From the NCBI RefSeq assembly GCF_003977605.1, contig NZ_RYYU01000001.1:2358600-2422599 (forward strand): a stretch of 64,000 nt of DNA, given 5' to 3'. This stretch comes from Prevotella koreensis (GTDB taxonomy: Bacteria > Bacteroidota > Bacteroidia > Bacteroidales > Bacteroidaceae). Positions 61,028 to 64,000 of this stretch are shown here, piece by piece. The notes under the pieces were generated by a model, which did no database searches, was not told where the DNA came from, and worked only from the letters and a program-made list of their open reading frames with translations. Position 1 is the stretch's first letter; each line of letters begins with the position of its first letter. The translations under genes were made by a program, and so were the position numbers.

Positions 61028-61066
61028 AATAAATAAAAGCCCCAATGGTATTTCTACTATTGGGGC
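61028..61066 (-). terminator. Terminator of the AAA/DUF4143 gene
   Basis: On the minus strand GCCCCAAT and ATTGGGGC form an 8-base stem followed by TTTTATTTATTTTAT. Confidence 0.75.
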
Positions 61067-61215
61067 ACGGTTATAATTCTTGTCTTACTTCACCTCCTCA
61101 AATCTAAACGCCACTGTGTATCAGTTATTTATAAATACGTGTGAACGATAAGAGAATGTAAAAGAGACTGTAAAGCCAAACAAAAAATAGAAATCCCAAG
61201 TAAGGACTATTTGTT

Positions 61216-62469
61216 CTATAAATCCAAACTATTCTCTTTAAGAAGAAAATCAAAAAGACCTATTGTCAGTATGCCATCTTCATTACGACGTGGCATGATG
61301 TGGTCCTTAACAATGATAATCTTCTTGAAAGAGTCATTGATGTTCATTAGTGAGCGAGACTCCTGTATCTCTTTTTCTCTATCAGGAATGGACAAAGCCG
61401 ACTGTACATAATACTTCTTGCTTCCTAAACAGGCAATGAAGTCCACTTCGAGTTGTGTGCGAGACCATTTTCCATCTTTATCTGGTTTTCTAATCTCCAC
61501 CATCCCAACGTCCACGCTATAACCACGTGTAATCAGTTCGTTATAAATAATGTTCTCCATGATATGCGTCTCTTCTTGTTGGCGCATATCCAAGATGGCA
61601 TTTCTCAAACCTATGTCAGAAAAGTAGTATTTGGAAAGTGTATTAATATACTTCTTTCCTTTTATGTCATAGCGTATGGCTTTGTTCAGCAGAAACGACT
61701 CTGACAAATAGGTGAGGTAATTTGCAATTGTCTGACTACCAATACTCACATTTTTGACGCTTTTAAAAGTGTCTGACAGTTTAGTTGGATTACAAGGTGC
61801 ACCTATAGACGATGCCAAAATGAGCACTAACTCTCGGAACTCACTATCACTCCTGATTTTGTGTCGTTCAATAATATCTGCCAAATAAACTGTTTCAAAT
61901 AGTCCCTTCAGATAGTTTATCTTCTTCTCTTCGGTTTCAAAAGATTGAATGAGCGGTAAACCACCATAAGTATAGTATTCGCGCCATGCATCTTGTTTGT
62001 CCCCACCTATAGCAGAATAGAACTCGGAAAAAGATAAAGGATTTATATGTATCGTTTCTCCTCGACCACGGAACTCCGTAGGAATATCAGATGACAGGAA
62101 GTGAGAGTTACTTCCTGTCACGTATGTATCAGCATTAGCAATATGACGGAAATTATTTAAAACATCTACGAATTCATCCATCAACTGTACCTCGTCAATA
62201 ATGATGTAATATAGATCTTTGTCCTTGATTCTCTCGTGAACATAACGTAGCATTGTATCAGGGTTCCGAAGTTCCTTGTTCATTCGGTCTTCGAGATCAA
62301 TACGGATGATGTGGTCATCGGTCACTCCATTATCTAATAAGTAGTGGTAGAACAAGACGTTCAGCAGATATGACTTGCCACACCTGCGGATTCCTGTTAC
62401 AACTTTGATAAAGCCATTTTGACGGCTATCAATCAGTTTTTTTAGATATCGATCTCTTTTTATCTCCAT
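61216..62469 (-). CDS. AAA ATPase with DUF4143 domain
   Basis: 417 residues. Walker A is VVTGIRRCGKSYLL and Walker B is YYIIIDEVQLMDEF; a sensor-like VTGSNSHFLSSD follows. The C-terminal half is the DUF4143 domain (YVQSALSIPDREKEIQESRS), related in fold to restriction-type nucleases. The cellular role of this common family is not settled. It has its own promoter with a palindrome upstream and a terminator downstream. Being in the same direction as the Fic and Detocs genes, it adds to a defence-like neighbourhood, but no direct link is shown. Confidence 0.9.
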   Translation of the reverse strand: MEIKRDRYLKKLIDSRQNGFIKVVTGIRRCGKSYLLNVLFYHYLLDNGVTDDHIIRIDLEDRMNKELRNPDTMLRYVHERIKDKDLYYIIIDEVQLMDEFVDVLNNFRHIANADTYVTGSNSHFLSSDIPTEFRGRGETIHINPLSFSEFYSAIGGDKQDAWREYYTYGGLPLIQSFETEEKKINYLKGLFETVYLADIIERHKIRSDSEFRELVLILASSIGAPCNPTKLSDTFKSVKNVSIGSQTIANYLTYLSESFLLNKAIRYDIKGKKYINTLSKYYFSDIGLRNAILDMRQQEETHIMENIIYNELITRGYSVDVGMVEIRKPDKDGKWSRTQLEVDFIACLGSKKYYVQSALSIPDREKEIQESRSLMNINDSFKKIIIVKDHIMPRRNEDGILTIGLFDFLLKENSLDL

Positions 62470-62486
62470 TGTTTACATTAAATTTA

Positions 62487-62521
62487 TGTCAATATTGACG
62501 TTTTCACAATGCAAAGATAGT
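62487..62521 (-). promoter_or_regulatory. Promoter and palindrome of the AAA/DUF4143 gene
   Basis: On the minus strand TATCTTTG (62514-62521) is a -7 box. Just inside it is GTCAATATTGAC (62488-62499), a perfect 12-base palindrome. A related copy (GGCAACATTGACGTTTT then ATGCAAAG) occurs at 62561-62589. Autoregulation is likely. Confidence 0.6.
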
Positions 62522-62604
62522 CTTTTTATTTAATCATACAAGGCTTTATATTAAAAAAATGGCAACATTGACGTTTTTTTTATGCAAAGTATTGCCATAT
62601 TATA

Positions 62605-63564
62605 TTATTTGCGATTCTTGCCAAGCACCTTTTCTTCTAACTCTGTCAGATGCTCTATGATACTCTCGTCAATTTTAATTGAGTATGTACCTGTTGTGTT
62701 ATGGAGCGTCTTTTGTATAGTGCCCTTCTCGGTATTCTTGAACCAAGAATGAAACAGATTGACCACAAACATAGTCAGCACCTCGGAGTCTATGTTATAT
62801 TGATGTCCGATGTTCCATGCAAAGTTCTTCAGATCGGTCTGCTTCAGTTTCTTCTTTTCAATCTTTACCGATACACAATTCACAATGCTGTTGTATTGTA
62901 CAAGCAATTTAACGGCTTCCTCAATCTGGAAAAGCTCTTCATCGCTGAATCCGTGTGGAAGGAAAATGAGACGCGTATATCTAAGGATTTTATCAAGTTT
63001 GTCCTTCTCTTGCTTTTCTTTAGTTTCTGTTAATTGGATGCGACCAATGTACAGTTGCTGAATGAACGGAGCCAAATCTCGCTGAGCGTTTTTGAGCGTC
63101 TCTTCGAGTTCTGGTAGAATCTTTGGTTTCAAATCATTTGCAACTTTGGATACTTGTGGCTCTTGTTGTACATGTTGTACAGGCTGGGGAATCACATTAC
63201 GTTGTGGTATTTCCATTACAGGCTTTGTTTCCAGTTTCTTTTGAATATCCTCCAAATGCTTTATGATGCAGGCATCCATGTTCTCTCGGTCTGCTCGATT
63301 GTTCAACTCCTTTCTATTGCTCTTGAAGTAAGCATAGAGACATTGCTTGATGGCATGAAGCAACAATACTAATACAGCATATCCTTCTATAAATATAGGT
63401 ATAGTGACAAGAAAACAAAGTAACTCTTTGCCCTCACCTATCATCTGTTGAGCAATCCTGTAAGCGCCAACTATTTAGGTAATGATGATTAGTCCCAAGA
63501 ATGACGTGCCAATATAGCGATGTACTCCTTTTGTAGATGGAACGGGAAAGATGTCAATCTCCAT
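62605..63564 (-). pseudogene. Membrane-anchored protein of unknown family, interrupted by a stop codon
   Basis: An ATG at 63564, two bases after the XRE stop, opens MEIDIFPVPSTKGVHRYIGT then SFLGLIIIT, where TAA at 63475-63477 (codon 30) stops it. The same frame continues with IVGAYRIAQQMIGEGKE and a long open frame from 63444 (MIGEGKELLCFLV) to the end. Two hydrophobic segments come first, then a coiled and charged cytoplasmic part with KLLVQYNSIVNCVSVKIEKK. The tight spacing to the regulator suggests the upstream start is original and the stop is a recent nonsense change. From 63444 a shorter, 279-residue protein with one membrane segment could still be made. The family is not recognised. 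Confidence 0.7.
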
Positions 63565-63566
63565 AA

Positions 63567-63860
63567 TTACAATGTCTTTATTTTCTCCTGTGCTACAATA
63601 ATAGCATCGTTACACAAGTCACGCTCTTGCTCATCTTCAACAGCATCAATGAACTTATCTGCCAACCATAAGGTCAGCATTTCCTTTTCATCCTGATGAA
63701 GGTATTCCGCAAGTTTGATGACTTGTTCACGCTTTGCTCTTCTGTCACCACGTTCAATCTTACTGAACATTGGGGTGTCAATCTCTAAGAATGCTGCCAA
63801 CTGTCGTTGCAGCAAACCTTGCTCTTCTCTGAGCTCTTTAATCTTATCTCCGAATAGCAT
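63567..63860 (-). CDS. XRE family helix-turn-helix regulator
   Basis: 97 residues. The HTH is clear: IKELREEQGLLQRQLAAFLE then IDTPMFSKIERGDRRAKREQ. The C-terminal helices (MLTLWLADKFIDAVEDEQER) resemble those in regulators near restriction-modification genes in Bacteroidales. Two bases separate its stop from the next ATG, so the membrane protein is cotranscribed. Direct repeats upstream (63885-64000) may be its binding sites. Confidence 0.88.
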   Translation of the reverse strand: MLFGDKIKELREEQGLLQRQLAAFLEIDTPMFSKIERGDRRAKREQVIKLAEYLHQDEKEMLTLWLADKFIDAVEDEQERDLCNDAIIVAQEKIKTL

Positions 63861-63884
63861 ACTATATCAATTTCTAATCGTTAA

Positions 63885-64000
63885 CAAGTTGCCAGCAAGT
63901 TACCAGCAAGTTAAATTCAATCTATTATTTGTCTGAATATCAGCATTTTGTATTATTCCACAACCCCGATTGTTAGTATCTCAGCAAGTTACCAGCAAGT
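63885..64000. repeat. Direct repeats AGCAAGTTACC upstream of the XRE gene
   Basis: AGCAAGTTACCAGCAAGTTA at about 63895-63914 and AGCAAGTTACCAGCAAGT at 63983-64000; each block contains two copies of CAGCAAGTT spaced 10 bases apart, and a variant (AAGTTGCCAGCAAGTT) precedes the first. The repeats run into the window edge. They are operator-like or recombination sites. Confidence 0.75.

Larger units (their letters stand above)
60490..61215. other. Gene-free stretch with IS fragment and terminator
   Basis: It contains the IS982 end fragment (60685-60783) and a terminator facing left (61028-61066). The rest is AT-rich, with no open frame I can support. Confidence 0.6.

Overview
The window comes from a Bacteroidales chromosome, most likely a Prevotella-like genus. 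Support: promoters of the Bacteroidetes type (TTTG about 20 bases before TAnnTTTG) in front of tRNA and protein genes; secreted proteins with type IX-like C-terminal tails; OstA/MutL/SurA gene order; class I fumarase; a DUF4954 beta-helix protein; an IS982 element; and grasp-with-spasm and flexirubin/DAR-type genes typical of this phylum. No search could be run, so names rest on motifs and family knowledge.

Layout. 1-10.7 kb is core: a partial sensor histidine kinase, fumarase, then a leftward hflX / DUF4954 / M16 protease set, and nagB facing right. 10.9-25.1 kb is an accessory island full of damaged genes: an orphan SPASM-domain peptide maturase (gwsS type), an outer membrane protein, a C39 peptidase ABC exporter with an altered Walker A, a short adaptor, an IS982 copy inserted in an IS5-like fragment, a TetR regulator, a truncated ketosynthase fused in frame to a secreted FISUMP-like protein, a frameshifted subtilisin, an immunoglobulin-like secreted protein and a dead tyrosine integrase. 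25.8-34.1 kb is a rightward envelope/repair set: guaB, two parvulin chaperones, ostA, a small membrane protein, mutL. 34.2-53.6 kb is mostly core: ompA-like porin, two identical tRNA-Val(UAC), purB, a pseudouridine synthase with a long YQPR repeat tail, asnS, a LolD-type ATPase, a cation/proton antiporter, asd, a lipoprotein, a second OmpA protein, a histidine-rich CobW protein and a three-gene polysaccharide O-acetylation set (SGNH, MBOAT, DHHW).

54.3-64.0 kb is a defence-like island read leftward. Its centre is a three-gene cassette with ATGA start/stop overlaps: a 1145-residue TPR-like sensor with a C-terminal GHKL kinase domain, a stand-alone receiver, and a receiver fused to a nucleoside phosphorylase. 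This is the architecture of Detocs (DtcA-DtcB-DtcC), an anti-phage two-component system whose phosphorylase effector destroys ATP. Upstream lie a Fic protein, an IS982 end fragment, an AAA/DUF4143 ATPase, a membrane protein interrupted by a stop codon, and an XRE regulator preceded by direct repeats.

Between genes there are two dispersed repeat families: arrays of a GGGCGA core with an exact 22-base period (three places) and arrays of a GACATAAAGACA motif (three places). A long near-perfect hairpin at 40.9 kb is unexplained.
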